Below are positions 53,321 through 63,614 of a DNA stretch of 64,000 bases, piece by piece. Under the pieces are notes generated by a model that did no database searches, had not been told where the DNA came from, and saw only the letters and a program-made list of their open reading frames with translations. The translations under genes were made by a program, and so were the position numbers. Numbering within the stretch: the first letter of the stretch is position 1; the number at the start of each line of letters is the position of its first letter. The DNA is from Euglena gracilis (lineage: Eukaryota > Euglenida > Euglenophyceae > Euglenales): NCBI GenBank assembly GCA_039621445.1, contig CP154955.1, positions 29,829,471 through 29,893,470 on the forward strand, read 5' to 3'.

Positions 53321-53477
53321 GGGGCAGCTCATACTACTTGCCGTGGCACGCCCTCAGGCGGGGAACTACACCCAAGGTCCGGCCAACCAGTGTCTCGTCC
53401 TTGGGCGCAGTTGCACGCGCCGGTCGATCCCCGCGGTATGCCCTCTGCCCGTACGGGATCGACCAGGACTCACACGG

Positions 53478-53550
53478 TGGGACCTGTGTCTCGAACCCAC
53501 GACCTCCCGCGTGTGAGCCCAGCACCTTACCGAATAAGCTACTCGAGCGA
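53478..53550 (-). repeat. tRNA-like sequence, possible SINE head
   Basis: On the minus strand TAGCTTATTCGG resembles an A box, and GTGGGTTCGAGACAC, about 45 bases further on, contains a B box (GGTTCGA). CTCACAC between them resembles a Val(CAC) anticodon loop. The stems pair poorly, so this is not a functional tRNA. It interrupts the protease region of R4. A direct repeat CCCTGCAGCTCGGGTT lies nearby at about 53670 and 53750. Confidence 0.4.
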
Positions 53551-53929
53551 TACTCAGCTTGGTACTACGCGCCGGCTACCAACCTCCGTAGGATCTCCCG
53601 TCTGCCGCACACACTGCCCTCCTAAGAGCCTTACTACACTAGCCCACTGTGTCACTATGGCCGTGGCCCCTGCAGCTCGGGTTATGCCTCACACGGCCCT
53701 AGTTGGCTAAGTGCCTCTCACGAGTACTGCGTCACCAGGTTGCCGACCCCTGCAGCTCGGGTTTGCTATTGCCGGCAGTTTACGTGTTGTGGACTTCCAC
53801 GGGATCTGCCGCCTTGGAGCGTCCCCCTTAGCATCGGCTTGAGACTTTGGAACGGTGTAGGAGTTTCAGTCGCCCTAGACTCGGCGCGTCCGCCTCCGCC
53901 CTCCGGGCGCGTGGGGTCAGGCTCTGACT

Positions 53930-54823
53930 TTTCGGTTCGTGTGGCATTAGACGGGTTCCCCTGCTACCATGTATGCAACCCTGTGGATCGGAAATCGTTC
54001 CACAAGGATGTATACATCCACAACTGTGCCGCCTTGGTATGCGCCAAGTGCGTGGACAGTTGGACCCACAAGCACAAATTTAGCTACACCGAGCGAGACG
54101 GTACGAATGTACCGACACTCTGCGTCAACTGCCTTCGAGGTACCTTCTGGCAAACTGCGGAAGGCGCAGTTCGCACAATCGTGCCAAGTGTCCAGAAGCC
54201 ACTGGAGGAATACTCCACCTTGCACAAAAAGTACAAGGATTTTTTCAAATACTCCAACCTCAAGCTCGACGACTACCGCCACACGGGAATGGCCCGTGGG
54301 TGGCAGTTCGACAGTGGGGCGATACGCCTCGCTGCTGAGGAAGCAGGGGTAAGATTGCGTTACCCCTGGGAGACAGCGGACAGGGAAAAGATATTTTTCC
54401 GCACTGTTGACAACCCAGGACCGAAACGGTCGTCGGTGTCTGCCACAAGAAGACCACGGGATGACCTGGAAAGACTGGCTTGGGGCCGTGTTACGACCAC
54501 ATACAGTCCGCGCAGAATGTGCGTATCACATGCCGATTGACTTCCACCCGGGGAATGCCCCGCAGGTGTCAGCCAATCACCCACGGATGAATCACTTCAT
54601 CTGCCCAGCCACTCTGCCCAGGAAATTCTGGGAGAAGCTGCAATGGTTCCTCGCGGAAAGAGCGAGTGCAACCAAGCACACAGTCCCCGACGGATGGGTT
54701 CGGGACTGGGTGGCGCCTGATTTCGAATACGAATCGCCAGAAACCTGGCTCGTAGATAGGCCACCGCCACCACAATTCCAGATGGTCCTTGTGGAAGATC
54801 CCTTGGACTCCCGCCATGATTAA
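53930..54823 (+). CDS. R4 unrecognised Cys-rich ORF
   Basis: Up to about 54440 the frame reads CYHVCNPVDRKSFHKDVYI, LVCAKCVDSWTHKHKFSY and VPTLCVNCLRGTFW, giving CxxC pairs that could bind zinc. A soluble part follows (KYKDFFKYSNLKLDDYRHTG, then RLRYPWETADREKIFF). A one-base indel near 54450 leads to the frame that ends at 54823, reading GMTWKDWLGAVLRPHTV, FICPATLPRKFWEKLQW and GWVRDWVAPDFEYESP. Composition and length argue for real coding sequence. I recognise no RT, integrase or methyltransferase motif and give no function. It lies where pol would be. Confidence 0.5.
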
Positions 54824-55742
54824 TGGCGGCTGGAACGGATGTAATGCCGAAACGGCATTACCAGGCTCATGTAAGGTAAGTGCCTTCATGGAGCCTGGAC
54901 ATTCATATACTATACATATATATACACTGGTAGCGGAAATCGCTAAACAGCCCTGGGATGAACCTGGGTCTGTGTCACACACTCTGCGCTCTGGATGGAA
55001 GCATCCAAGAGGCCACCCCCCCGCCACCACCCCTCTATCAATGGCCACGCGGACGGAAACTGTCTGCAAGAGGTAATCGCCTCTTATTGCGTCGTGAAGG
55101 AGCTACTGCTGTGAAGACCTTCGCAGCCGGGAAACCTGGCAAGCCGCTAAGTGACGCACAGCACACAGCGCGCACGCCGTAATAATAGGCCAACTTGTCA
55201 CTTTTCGGCCAATAAGCCCGCCTAAGGCTGCCAGACAGCAAAAATTCTGTTCTGGCCTAAGCCAGCCCCCCTCTCCTCCCTACTTTCCCCCCACCCCGCA
55301 AAGCTGTCGCCTTCAGTCGGTTTTGTAAGTAGGCTTTTGTTTCCTAGTGCGGATATGACCGCCTAGGAGCCCTATCCGGGTATGACCAGGATAGGAGGCT
55401 GCCCCCCCCTTCCACACCTCTCCCCTCGGGTTTTCAGCGAATCGCTTGACCAACCCCGCGTGCCTTTGGCACACCCAAAGTGGGTGGATGGGACACTTTG
55501 CCAGGAAACCTGCCAAGCCCCGTTTCCTACAGTGGGCTTTTTCACACCCCACCTAAGCCGAAACGGCTAACAGGTAGCCGCGAAACGCGGCTAACCTTTT
55601 CCGCGTTTTTGGGCTTTTGGTGGATGCCACTGTGCGGAAAGGAGAGACACCGAATGTAGAAGTGAACCCCTCCTGGGGCAGCGTCAGATATCCTGACTGG
55701 ACTGGGAAACCCTGGTCCATGAAGGAAATCGGGCGTAGCCTT
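54824..55742 (+). other. R4 3' region rich in perfect hairpins
   Basis: No ORF is convincing. It contains perfect palindromes with AAA loops at 54841-54861 (9-bp arms), 55556-55568 (5 bp) and 55575-55593 (8 bp), and weaker ones near 54923, 55128 and 55502. A GTAAGT word at 54875 could be a splice donor. Confidence 0.6.
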
Positions 55743-55752
55743 GAGAGGGGGA
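55743..55752 (+). other. R4 polypurine tract
   Basis: GAGAGGGGGA lies directly in front of the TG start of the 3' LTR, as expected for the plus-strand primer of reverse transcription. Confidence 0.75.
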
Positions 55753-56181
55753 TGTGTACCAGGCACGTCCCACCTCTGTAGGATATCTGCAGAGTGGGTT
55801 CTGTGACGGTCGCACCACTGTGGAAAACCACAGCTGGTAGGATCGTGGCAGACCCTTCTGGGATCTGCCCCTGGACACGTCAGCACTTTTCTCTCCTTCC
55901 CCCACAGGTGGTATTCTTCACTGTCATTCTTCCAAAGTTTGACCATTGGTTTTGTCAGAGGGAAAAACCCTCGGAACAGTCGAACTTGATCTCAGAAGAA
56001 ACTTTTGAGTCTTTGCTTTGTGCTTTGCTTCTTGGGGAATTGGGAAGAAAAGGGGAAAACCACTTTTCGTTACTCCAAATACTTTTACCTACCATAAGTA
56101 GGCTGCGCACCAAGGCGAAAGCGAAAGGTTTTTACAGAAAGTTCCAAAAGGGGGGAAAAGGGAAAGCTTTGGACGTACACT
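55753..56181 (+). repeat. R4 3' LTR
   Basis: It starts TGTGTACCAGGCACG and ends GGACGTACACT, and is followed by CCAGC, the same five bases that precede the 5' LTR. It carries the same two hairpins as its partner (for example 55818-55833). Confidence 0.9.
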
Positions 56182-56186
56182 CCAGC

Positions 56187-57064
56187 CCGCAGGAAACCAA
56201 GGGACGGGGACCCCAGAACGCCAGGCCTGTCAAACGGGGACGGGGACCCCACAGCCCCTGACAGGTGCGTTCAGCCAGAGCAGCCAGCACTGAAGGGAAG
56301 AAACACCACACCCAAAAACGGCAGGAGGAGCTGCAGGACTGGGGACCGTTAACCCGGCTTCCCTGGTAGGGCAGCTCATCCAACAGGAACTGAAAACTGC
56401 CTTGACACCATTAACTGCCCAACTGGCTCGGCAAACGGAACAGCGACCGACTGCAGTGCCGCCCAGCACAGCACTTACGACAAATCCGACAAACCCGACA
56501 AGCCCAGCACCACAGCCAACCCAGCCAACTCAACAGCCAGTGACGACGCAACAAAACCCACAGCCCCGGACTCGGGGCTTGTTCATGTGGGCAGACGAAA
56601 CTGAAACTCAGAACGCAGCCACAACAACCTGGGTGGGACCCCAGATGGGGTCTACCCAAACTGCCATCCACCACATAGGAAAGGAAACAGTGGTGGCACC
56701 CGTGGCAACGGCCCCGGCAGCATCCTTCGGGCTGCTGCTGGGTCCAGTGGGCGCGGCAATGACCAAAGACCTGGTAAGACCAACACTGCAGGGGAATTTC
56801 GCAGATTTTGCCGTGAAATTTCCAATGTACCTGCAACGTGTGTCAGCCGGTCAGGGGTCCCTGACCGATGACCTTAAACTGTCACTGCTGGAGGGCAGCC
56901 TGGACAGTGCCAGCAAACTGGAACTACAACGCAGACTGGAACGCGGTGAGAAGATAAAATACCAGGAATTTTGGAACTGGATGTGCCAGAAATACGGTGG
57001 AGACACACAATCAGCCATCAAAGACGAACTGAAAAACCTGAGACCAAAACGGAAGGAAAACTGA
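56187..57064 (+). CDS. R3 gag, middle part after the R4 insertion
   Basis: Open from the R4 junction apart from a TGA at 56291-56293, the frame is P/T/Q-rich (TNPTNPTSPAPQPTQPTQQP) and then enters a capsid-like region with LQGNFADFAVKFPMYLQRV and SASKLELQRRLERGEKI. The latter aligns with R1 capsid around its TAA stop. Near 57050 the reading shifts to the frame that ends at 57849. Confidence 0.7.
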
Positions 57065-57849
57065 CACTGGAAGCGTGGAGGGAGTTTGAGGCCCATTTCA
57101 AACTCCTCTACAGCAGGCTGGATAATCCATCAGAGGAAGACGCTTACAACCTGGTGGCTGAAACTACGCCTGAAACGCAACGCAGAAGCTGCGTCAGGGA
57201 ACAGGACCGTGGAAATGAGGACAGACCGACACTGAAACTGGAAGGGGTCACGAACATTACAAACGTCCCAGATGCAACAACGGAAGACGTTCGTGACCTG
57301 GTGGCAGCAACAGTGGGCACAGGCGAAAATTTTCAGGTGGCGCAGGACGGACAAAACTTCAGGGTCCAACTGCACAGCAGCAGAGCTGCTGAACTGCTCC
57401 TGATGAAAAACGGTTCAACGCTGCTGACTGGACACAAACCACAGTTCGCGCAGGTGCAAGCCAAACTCACATTGGATGAACTGTTCCAACGGGTGGAAAC
57501 CGAACTCAGGTGCCAACAACAGTCAGACTCCCTGGGTAGGGGGTACAACGGCTGGCGGAACCAACCTCGTGAAAACAGATCACGGTCGATGGACCGCAGG
57601 GGTTACGTCAGGGAAGTCAAGGAGGAGGAGAAATCAAAATCCAGAATTCGGACACCACCTTCCAGATCCCGACCCAACTCCCCTGGACCTCGAACCCCAA
57701 CACCTGAAAAAACCAGACCCCCTTCTCCACGCCAGCAGGTGCCCATGGCAGTATCAGAACAGCCTGGCCAGGGACGGTACACCAACTGGTCAGACTGGAG
57801 ACAGAACGGCTGGGGCAAAGCCAAAGGAAAGGGGAAAGGTCAAAACTGA
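56971..57849 (+). CDS. R3 gag, capsid end and nucleocapsid start
   Basis: Genuine coding starts at about 57050 with KLTLEAWREFEAHFKLLYS, matching GKITVRVWRDFVINFRMAW of R1 in position. An RS-rich region and SDWRQNGWGKAKGKGKGQN follow. After a TGA (57847-57849) the same frame continues with NYGKGHDSGKGYNSGKG, the GK-rich nucleocapsid, to about 58140. Confidence 0.72.
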   Translation: MELDVPEIRWRHTISHQRRTEKPETKTEGKLTLEAWREFEAHFKLLYSRLDNPSEEDAYNLVAETTPETQRRSCVREQDRGNEDRPTLKLEGVTNITNVPDATTEDVRDLVAATVGTGENFQVAQDGQNFRVQLHSSRAAELLLMKNGSTLLTGHKPQFAQVQAKLTLDELFQRVETELRCQQQSDSLGRGYNGWRNQPRENRSRSMDRRGYVREVKEEEKSKSRIRTPPSRSRPNSPGPRTPTPEKTRPPSPRQQVPMAVSEQPGQGRYTNWSDWRQNGWGKAKGKGKGQN

Positions 57850-58448
57850 GGTTCAACCCAAAACTGGAACCAGAACCAGAACAGGAATCAGAATTACGGC
57901 AAAGGCCACGATTCAGGAAAGGGATACAACTCTGGGAAAGGATACAATTCTGGGAAGGGGAGCCAGAAAGGAAAAGGCAAAGAGCAGCCAACGCCACAGC
58001 CACAGCAAGCAGCAACGAAAACTGAACCACAGCCACAGCAAACCACTTCACAGGAGCCAGCCAACCAGCCACAGGGATGGCCAAAGGCAGAAGCATCTTC
58101 CAGCAATCGCTGGCAGCCAGTTCAAAACGCAGAACGGAAGTGAAGGGGCTGCGGCCTGAGGGTAGGGGACGAGAGGGGCGACTCTCTGCAGACAAAACCG
58201 AAACAACGAAACAAAACAAGGGAACCAGGTCCGGAGCCGCAGCGGTCATACACACTGGGTAAGGGAGGTAAGAAAAAACCCCAAAAGAAAAACATCCTGA
58301 CAAAAAAACGACTCCACAGCCCAGAACCGAAAAGGGAACAGGACAGCTGCAGGTTCGGCAGAGCAGCTTCACGGTGGGTGTCTGAAAACTACCACGTGAA
58401 TGAAGAAAAAATGACAGAAATTATATCACACCCCTCCGGGTCCAGCCC

Positions 58449-58820
58449 CAGCTGGATGCCTTTGCAACGGGAAAAAACAAAAAATTCCCGCAATGGTGTG
58501 GATCGGGCAGCCCAGATGGAACTGACGCATTTGAAAAAAAAAATGACACGGAAAACTGCTGTGGATGAACCCCCCATTCAGCAAAATTTCACAAGTTGTG
58601 AGAAAAATCCAAACAGACGAGGCCCAGGCACTTCTCATGGTACCAAGACGGGTCCACAGACGATGGTACAGGGAAATCAAAAAACTGGCAGTGATGTCAA
58701 TGTTCATCCCAGCGGGAACAAAACTGTTCGGACAGGGTGACAAGAACTGCAGGAATACACCGTGGCCTGTGGAAATTTTTTTGTATGCGGACACAAAACA
58801 CGGTGCAAGCACCTACCAGG
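58449..58820 (+). pseudogene. R3 Dam-like (phage N6-adenine methyltransferase-type) domain, frameshifted
   Basis: One frame gives QLDAFATGKNKKFPQWCGSG and SPDGTDAFEKK. The next (from 58565) gives MNPPFSKISQVVRKI, LLMVPRRVHRRWYREI and MFIPAGTKLFG. These match the R1 domain (DCFATSQNTRCEKFYG, DDAM, MNPPWTLWPEV, YFPKGTKLF) in order and spacing, including the motif IV tetrad NPPF. Here the domain lies upstream of the C5-methyltransferase, whereas in R1 it lies downstream. Confidence 0.65.
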
Positions 58821-59922
58821 TTTCCACAAGCATTTCGGCCTCCTACACCCGACTTCCAAGGTGAGGTTTGGCACAGCCCACGAGTACCCGCCAGTGGAGG
58901 ACGTGGCGGAGGGTGGTGAACAGAAAAACGAATTGGTGACAGAAAAACCACAGAAGCACATCAGAAAACTACAGGAGGCAGCCACAGCGACACCAGAACG
59001 GGCCACAGCAGAAATTCTGAAACCAAAAATGCTGGACCTGTTCTGTGGAACAAAATCGGTCAGCAAGGTGTATGAAAAAATGGGTTTCCAGGTGGTAACG
59101 GTGGATTCAGACCACAGGTGGAAAGCGGATTACCAGGTGGACGTACTGAACTGGGATGTCAGAAAACATTTCAAACCTGGTGAATTCCACACGGTGGTGT
59201 GTGGAGTTCCCTGTACAGAATTCAGCATTGCCCTGACGACAAGACCCATAAACCTTGAAAAGGGAGACAGCCTTGCAAAGAAAGCCCTGGAAATTGTAGA
59301 ATTTCTGCAGCCGCAGAATTGGTGGTTGGAAAACCCAAGATACGGATCCCTGGGAAAGCGAGATTACATGAAACTGTACATTGACGTGGATTACTGTCAA
59401 TACACAGACTGGGGTTACAAAAAACCAACATGAATCTGGGGCAGCCCTGACATCCTGCAGGTACCACCAAAACGGGGTGACGGGAAAAGCTGCAAAAACC
59501 TGGACCCGAACGGTGGAGGTCACCTGGTGAAACTCAGCAACAAACACAACATTCCAGCCTTCAAAAAATTTAGGATCCCAGAACAACTGGTCCAGGACCT
59601 GGCGGGGTTCCACGAACGGCTACGGCAAACAAGCCAAGCCCAGGCCGCGCAGCAACAACCGCTGCAGCAGCCCAGCCCTGCCCAGACTGCACGACAAAAC
59701 ATGCTCTCACAGCCCAGCGCAGAACTGACAGGTCAACAGCCAAACCCAGATTCAACTGACAAAACAGAACCATACCAAAACATTCGGCTTCCAAAACGAC
59801 TGTGTGAACCGGTGTCCAAACTCCTGCTGGGGCAGGTCATCAGCAGAAAGAAAGCAAAGCAACTCCTCATCGAAGTCCGTGCTGTGTTGCCGGACGGCAA
59901 AACATGTTCCTACAGGCCCTAA
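58762..59922 (+). CDS. R3 C5-cytosine DNA methyltransferase with one TGA
   Basis: Motif I is MLDLFCGTKSVSKVYEKMG (from 59029), motif IV is VVCGVPCTEFS with the catalytic cysteine intact, the motif VI region is WWLENPRYG, and the core ends with YIDVDYCQYTDWGYKKPT. A TGA at 59431-59433 then replaces the arginine codon of the conserved KPTRIWG block (a CGA to TGA change). The frame continues open with IWGSPDILQVPPKRGDG to 59922. The C-terminal part is Q/P-rich. In motif I the second glycine of FxGxG is serine-shifted (GTKSVS), so AdoMet binding may be impaired. It is probably inactive because of the stop. Confidence 0.8.
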
Positions 59923-60220
59923 TTGACACGGGAGCACAGGCAAACCTGGTAAAAAGAACCTGATTCCAACAAAACTGCAGACGTTCGCAAAAACCCTTTG
60001 CCCTGATCACAGCGGACAGAACAAGGATGAAGGAGGACTACACGAAGTCACACTGGAACTGCAGTTTTCATCACGGGTGCACAACACGGACAGAACAAGG
60101 GAGTGGTCGACCATTGGAACATTCCATGACGCTGACATCCAAGTGGATGCCATCCTCGGGTATCCGTGGATCGAACAACACCAACTGGGGGTTTTTCCAC
60201 ACCTACAATCACTGGCCCTC
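59904..60220 (+). pseudogene. R3 protease, frameshifted
   Basis: FLQALIDTGAQANLVKRT matches the active-site block of R1 protease. A stop and frame changes follow at once. IQVDAILGYPWIEQHQLG (about 60140) in another frame matches the IKVDAILSYPWLAEAKLG block of R1, confirming the identity. Confidence 0.65.
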
Positions 60221-60537
60221 ATAGGTGAACCACTGCGGCTGCTGTCCAGTTGGCACCAGCTGAAGGAACAAAAACACAGGGAACGGAAAATACACCAACT
60301 TCAGAAAAACATCTCAGAGGTTCGAGCCATGAATTTGCAGATTCCTGCTGTAGCGGTCCAGGACGAGGAAAAACTGTTCGAAGACCAAACAACGCTGGAA
60401 ACCCCGGCAAAACAACTTCAGAAATCGGCAAATAAATCTGACAGGGTCCACGGTATTGTGGTGGTGCCAGAAGGACAGGAAACACAAGGCGAAAGGGGGG
60501 TTGAACTGGTGAAAAACTGCGGCAGGACTATGAAGGA

Positions 60538-61250
60538 GTGGTCTTGCGAGACAAAATCTACCCAGACCACCCAGAATGCGGACCACTGGGTTATGGGAAA
60601 ATCGAACTGAAACCTGGAACAGTAGCGAAAAAGCAAGGACCCATCCACATGACAGGAGAACGCCGACAGGCACTCATCGACATGGTGGACGAATGGGTTA
60701 GGGACCTGAAAGTGGAAGACGGGAGGAGTGACTGGTCCAGCCCCACGTTCGTGGTGGCCAAAAAAGGTGGAAAATGGAGAGGGGTGGTGGATTTCAGAGC
60801 ACTGAACGAGGCAACAATCACAGACGCCCATCCCCTCCCTAGGATAGAAGACATCCTAGTTCAACAAGGACAAAGGGCAATGTACATGTACTGGCCCTGA
60901 AAGACGCTTTCACCAGGTACCACAGAAAAAAAGAGTCCAGACCCTACACCTGCTGCAGCACACCTAAGGGAACAAAACAGTGGAGAGTGGTGGTCATGGG
61001 AATGAAAAACGGTGTACCGATTTTCCAGAGGGTGATCGAGTACTGCCTGGAGGAGGTACAGGACATTGCAAACCCTTACGTGGACGACATAATCGTAGGA
61101 ACCATGTGGCAGGGAACTGAATAAAAAACCCTCGAACAACACAACAAGGACATCAGAAGGGTGATGGAGGCACTGAAAAAAACAGCAGCACGTGGCAGAC
61201 ATCAAGAAATGCAAATTTTTCGTGAAAGAGGTGTAATTCTGTGGACACGT
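60538..61250 (+). pseudogene. R3 reverse transcriptase, frameshifted
   Basis: The first frame (to about 60885) has VVDFRALNEATITDAHPLPR and IEDILVQQG. After a one-base shift, ALKDAFTRYHRKKESRPY and the catalytic PYVDDIIVG follow (about 61078). A TAA at 61121-61123 and a further frame change near 61235 end it. The motifs are those of Ty3/gypsy RT. Confidence 0.78.
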
Positions 61251-62284
61251 GCTGGGAGGTGGACAACGAAAACCAGCACCTGGGAAACTGATGGCCTTGG
61301 AAAAATGGGAGGAACCAAAAACGGTCACTGCCCTGCGGGCATTCCTGGGATTCACAAATTACTACGCCTCATACATACCAGGGTACGCGGAATTGGCTGC
61401 AGACCTGATGGAAAAACTGAAAGTGAAAAGGGGACAAGGAAAGAAAGGAAGCACGACACCTGTGTTTTTCGGTGAAAAAGAAAGAACAGCCTTCCAGACC
61501 ATCAAAGAAAAACTGCTCGGAAGCCTGAAACTGCAAACAGTGAACCCGGACAAACCGTTCATACTCAGGGTGGATGCAAGTGTCATAGCCGTAGGCGCGC
61601 CTCTGGAACTATTTGCGGAGGACACTGCAGAAAAAACCAGACCCAACAACAGCCATGACCAAAAAAACAGCACCCGTAGCTTTCTGTTCACGAAAACTGA
61701 CACCTGGGCAGGTTCGCTCGTGGTCTCCTAGGGAGAAGGAGACCTACGCAGTGATCCTGGCCCTGCAAAAATGGGCTTCCTAGATAGGAATGCAACCGGT
61801 ACTGGTGTTGACAGATCACAAGTCCATTGAGGCATGGGCAACGGAGGCGCTGGACACCCCCAGTGGACCAGCTGGACGTAGGGCTATGTGGCACGAACTG
61901 CTTTCACGGTTCGACAAAACCGTAGCATACGTACCTGGCAAAGACAACACGGTCGCCGATGCCTTGAGTAGGTGGGCCTACCCCGCCTCACAGGCGGGCG
62001 CCGATGTGAGTATCCATGGGAGTGAGGAGGACGACCGACTCATGAAGGAAATCATCAAACAGGAGGAAAAGGAACAGAAAACTTGTATGGTGATCAACGT
62101 TGCAGACCTGACACAGGCACAAAAAGAATTTCAAGAACCCGTCACTGTGGCTGTCACAACAAGGGAGGAAGCCAAAGTGGGTGAAGATTCACCCACAGTG
62201 CCTGGTTCAACGGTAAACGGTGACACCCCTCAAAAAATTCAAAAACACCTCAAAAACCTGCAAAAACGACACCGAAATGGGTGA
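61249..62284 (+). pseudogene. R3 RNase H and linker to integrase, frameshifted
   Basis: The frame from 61249 has ALRAFLGFTNYYASYIPGY (end of RT/connection) and ILRVDASVIAVGAPLEL (RNase H). The frame from 61790 has VLVLTDHKSIEAWATEAL and YVPGKDNTVADALSRWAYP, matching R1 closely, including the tryptophan that is a stop in R1. Confidence 0.75.
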
Positions 62285-62487
62285 AGGAAATGATGGTGAA
62301 GGAAAAGATGGTGGTGGAACCAAGTGAAAAACTGGCTTAGAAAACCCCAAGGGAGACCACGGATGAGGCGGGAAACCTGATCCGACCAGACCAACACAAA
62401 AACGAATCCCCAGAAAATTCAAGCACGGCCGAGGGACAATCCACTGAGGAAGACCCACCAAGGCGAAGACCCCTGGAAGAGGACCCT

Positions 62488-63585
62488 GTGGAACCCCTAA
62501 CAACAACAGACTCAACAAAACAACAGGACGCGCAAGGTGCGTCATCCTCAACGGGGACACCCGTTGGACCTCCATCAATGGGAGTGCACGCCCCGGAGCT
62601 TCAACAGGGGGAAGCGAAAGGGGTGATGGACAGGGAATGGAAGAACGAGTACGAACGTTGCCCAAGGTGGGGACCTGTGCTCAAGAACCTGAAGGAAACG
62701 GGGTTCATAAACTGGCCTGACGTGTACCGATTCGACAGCGGCAGGCTGTACAAAAACGGTCTCCTATGTGTACCAAGTGGGTTGACTGGAAACGTAATTC
62801 GGGAACATCACGAAACAGCCGGGCACCCAGGGTCAGCCCGACTGTGGGACCAGATGGGAAGGTGGTTTACATTTGCAGACCACCAGGATGCAAAAAAACT
62901 GACAGGCAAAATGATGACCATGTGTGAAACCTGCCAAGCAACAGAACCCGGCCACCTACCATACAACTTCCCCGTTGAACCGACACCAATTCCTGCACAC
63001 CTGATGGACAGCGTTGCCATCGATTTGTTCTCCCTACCTGAAACGACCTTCGAAGGGAAGAAGTACGACACGTGTGCGTTGTGTGTGGACAGGCTGAGTG
63101 GGTGGATGGTTGCAACCCCCCACCTGGCTAAGGGACTCACAGCGGAAAAGGATGGAAAGGAAATGTACAAACAGTGGGGAATTTTTGGGATACCCTCGGT
63201 GGTGAGCTCCGACCGGGGCTCCCACTTTACAGCCGGTTGGTGGAAAACACTGCGCGCTGCCCACGGGGTCCGTGTGGCGTACGGGCAGGCATACCACCAC
63301 CAAGCCAACGGACGGGCTGAGGTAGCGGGTCAACAAGTCCTCCGAAAACTGGCAAAACTGGATGCTGAAAAAGGGGTACCCTGGGTTGAACTCCTACCGA
63401 AAGACTTGAGGGCTTTACACGACGTCCCGGGTGAAACAGGATTGTCACCGTACGAAATTGTGTTTGGCAGGCACAGACCGTTGGCGGGATTACCATACCA
63501 ACCACAAAAGGAAGCGTCAGGGGCCTCAACGTTCTTGGAAAGGATGACGGAACAAGAACAGTGGGTGAGCCTGGTCCTGAACTAA
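62488..63585 (+). CDS. R3 integrase
   Basis: The 365-codon frame has an H2C2 zinc region (REHHETAGHPGSARLW, then MCETCQA) and the DD35E core with SVAIDLFSLPE, VVSSDRGSHFTAGWWK and AYHHQANGRAEVAGQQ. GLSPYEIVFGRHRPLAGLPY follows. All three catalytic residues are present, and this is the best preserved pol domain of R3. Confidence 0.85.
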   Translation: MEPLTTTDSTKQQDAQGASSSTGTPVGPPSMGVHAPELQQGEAKGVMDREWKNEYERCPRWGPVLKNLKETGFINWPDVYRFDSGRLYKNGLLCVPSGLTGNVIREHHETAGHPGSARLWDQMGRWFTFADHQDAKKLTGKMMTMCETCQATEPGHLPYNFPVEPTPIPAHLMDSVAIDLFSLPETTFEGKKYDTCALCVDRLSGWMVATPHLAKGLTAEKDGKEMYKQWGIFGIPSVVSSDRGSHFTAGWWKTLRAAHGVRVAYGQAYHHQANGRAEVAGQQVLRKLAKLDAEKGVPWVELLPKDLRALHDVPGETGLSPYEIVFGRHRPLAGLPYQPQKEASGASTFLERMTEQEQWVSLVLN

Positions 63586-63614
63586 AAACAACGTGAACGG
63601 GCTGAAATGAAACT

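Larger units (their letters stand above)
48385..56181 (+). mobile_element. R4: nested LTR element without RT, flanked by a CCAGC target duplication
   Basis: R4 has 428-429-bp LTRs (48385-48812 and 55753-56181), a primer-binding site directly after the first (48813), a polypurine tract GAGAGGGGGA directly before the second (55743-55752), and CCAGC on both outer sides (48380-48384 and 56182-56186). The interior encodes gag with two zinc knuckles, a protease-like segment and an unrecognised Cys-rich ORF. I find no RT, RNase H or integrase. It is structurally complete as a non-autonomous element. Confidence 0.88.

Noticed and set aside
56132-58372. Minus-strand Cys/Phe-rich ORFs opposite R3 gag
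   Set aside because: They are antisense to gag frames that are recognisable by homology with R1 and show no family features.
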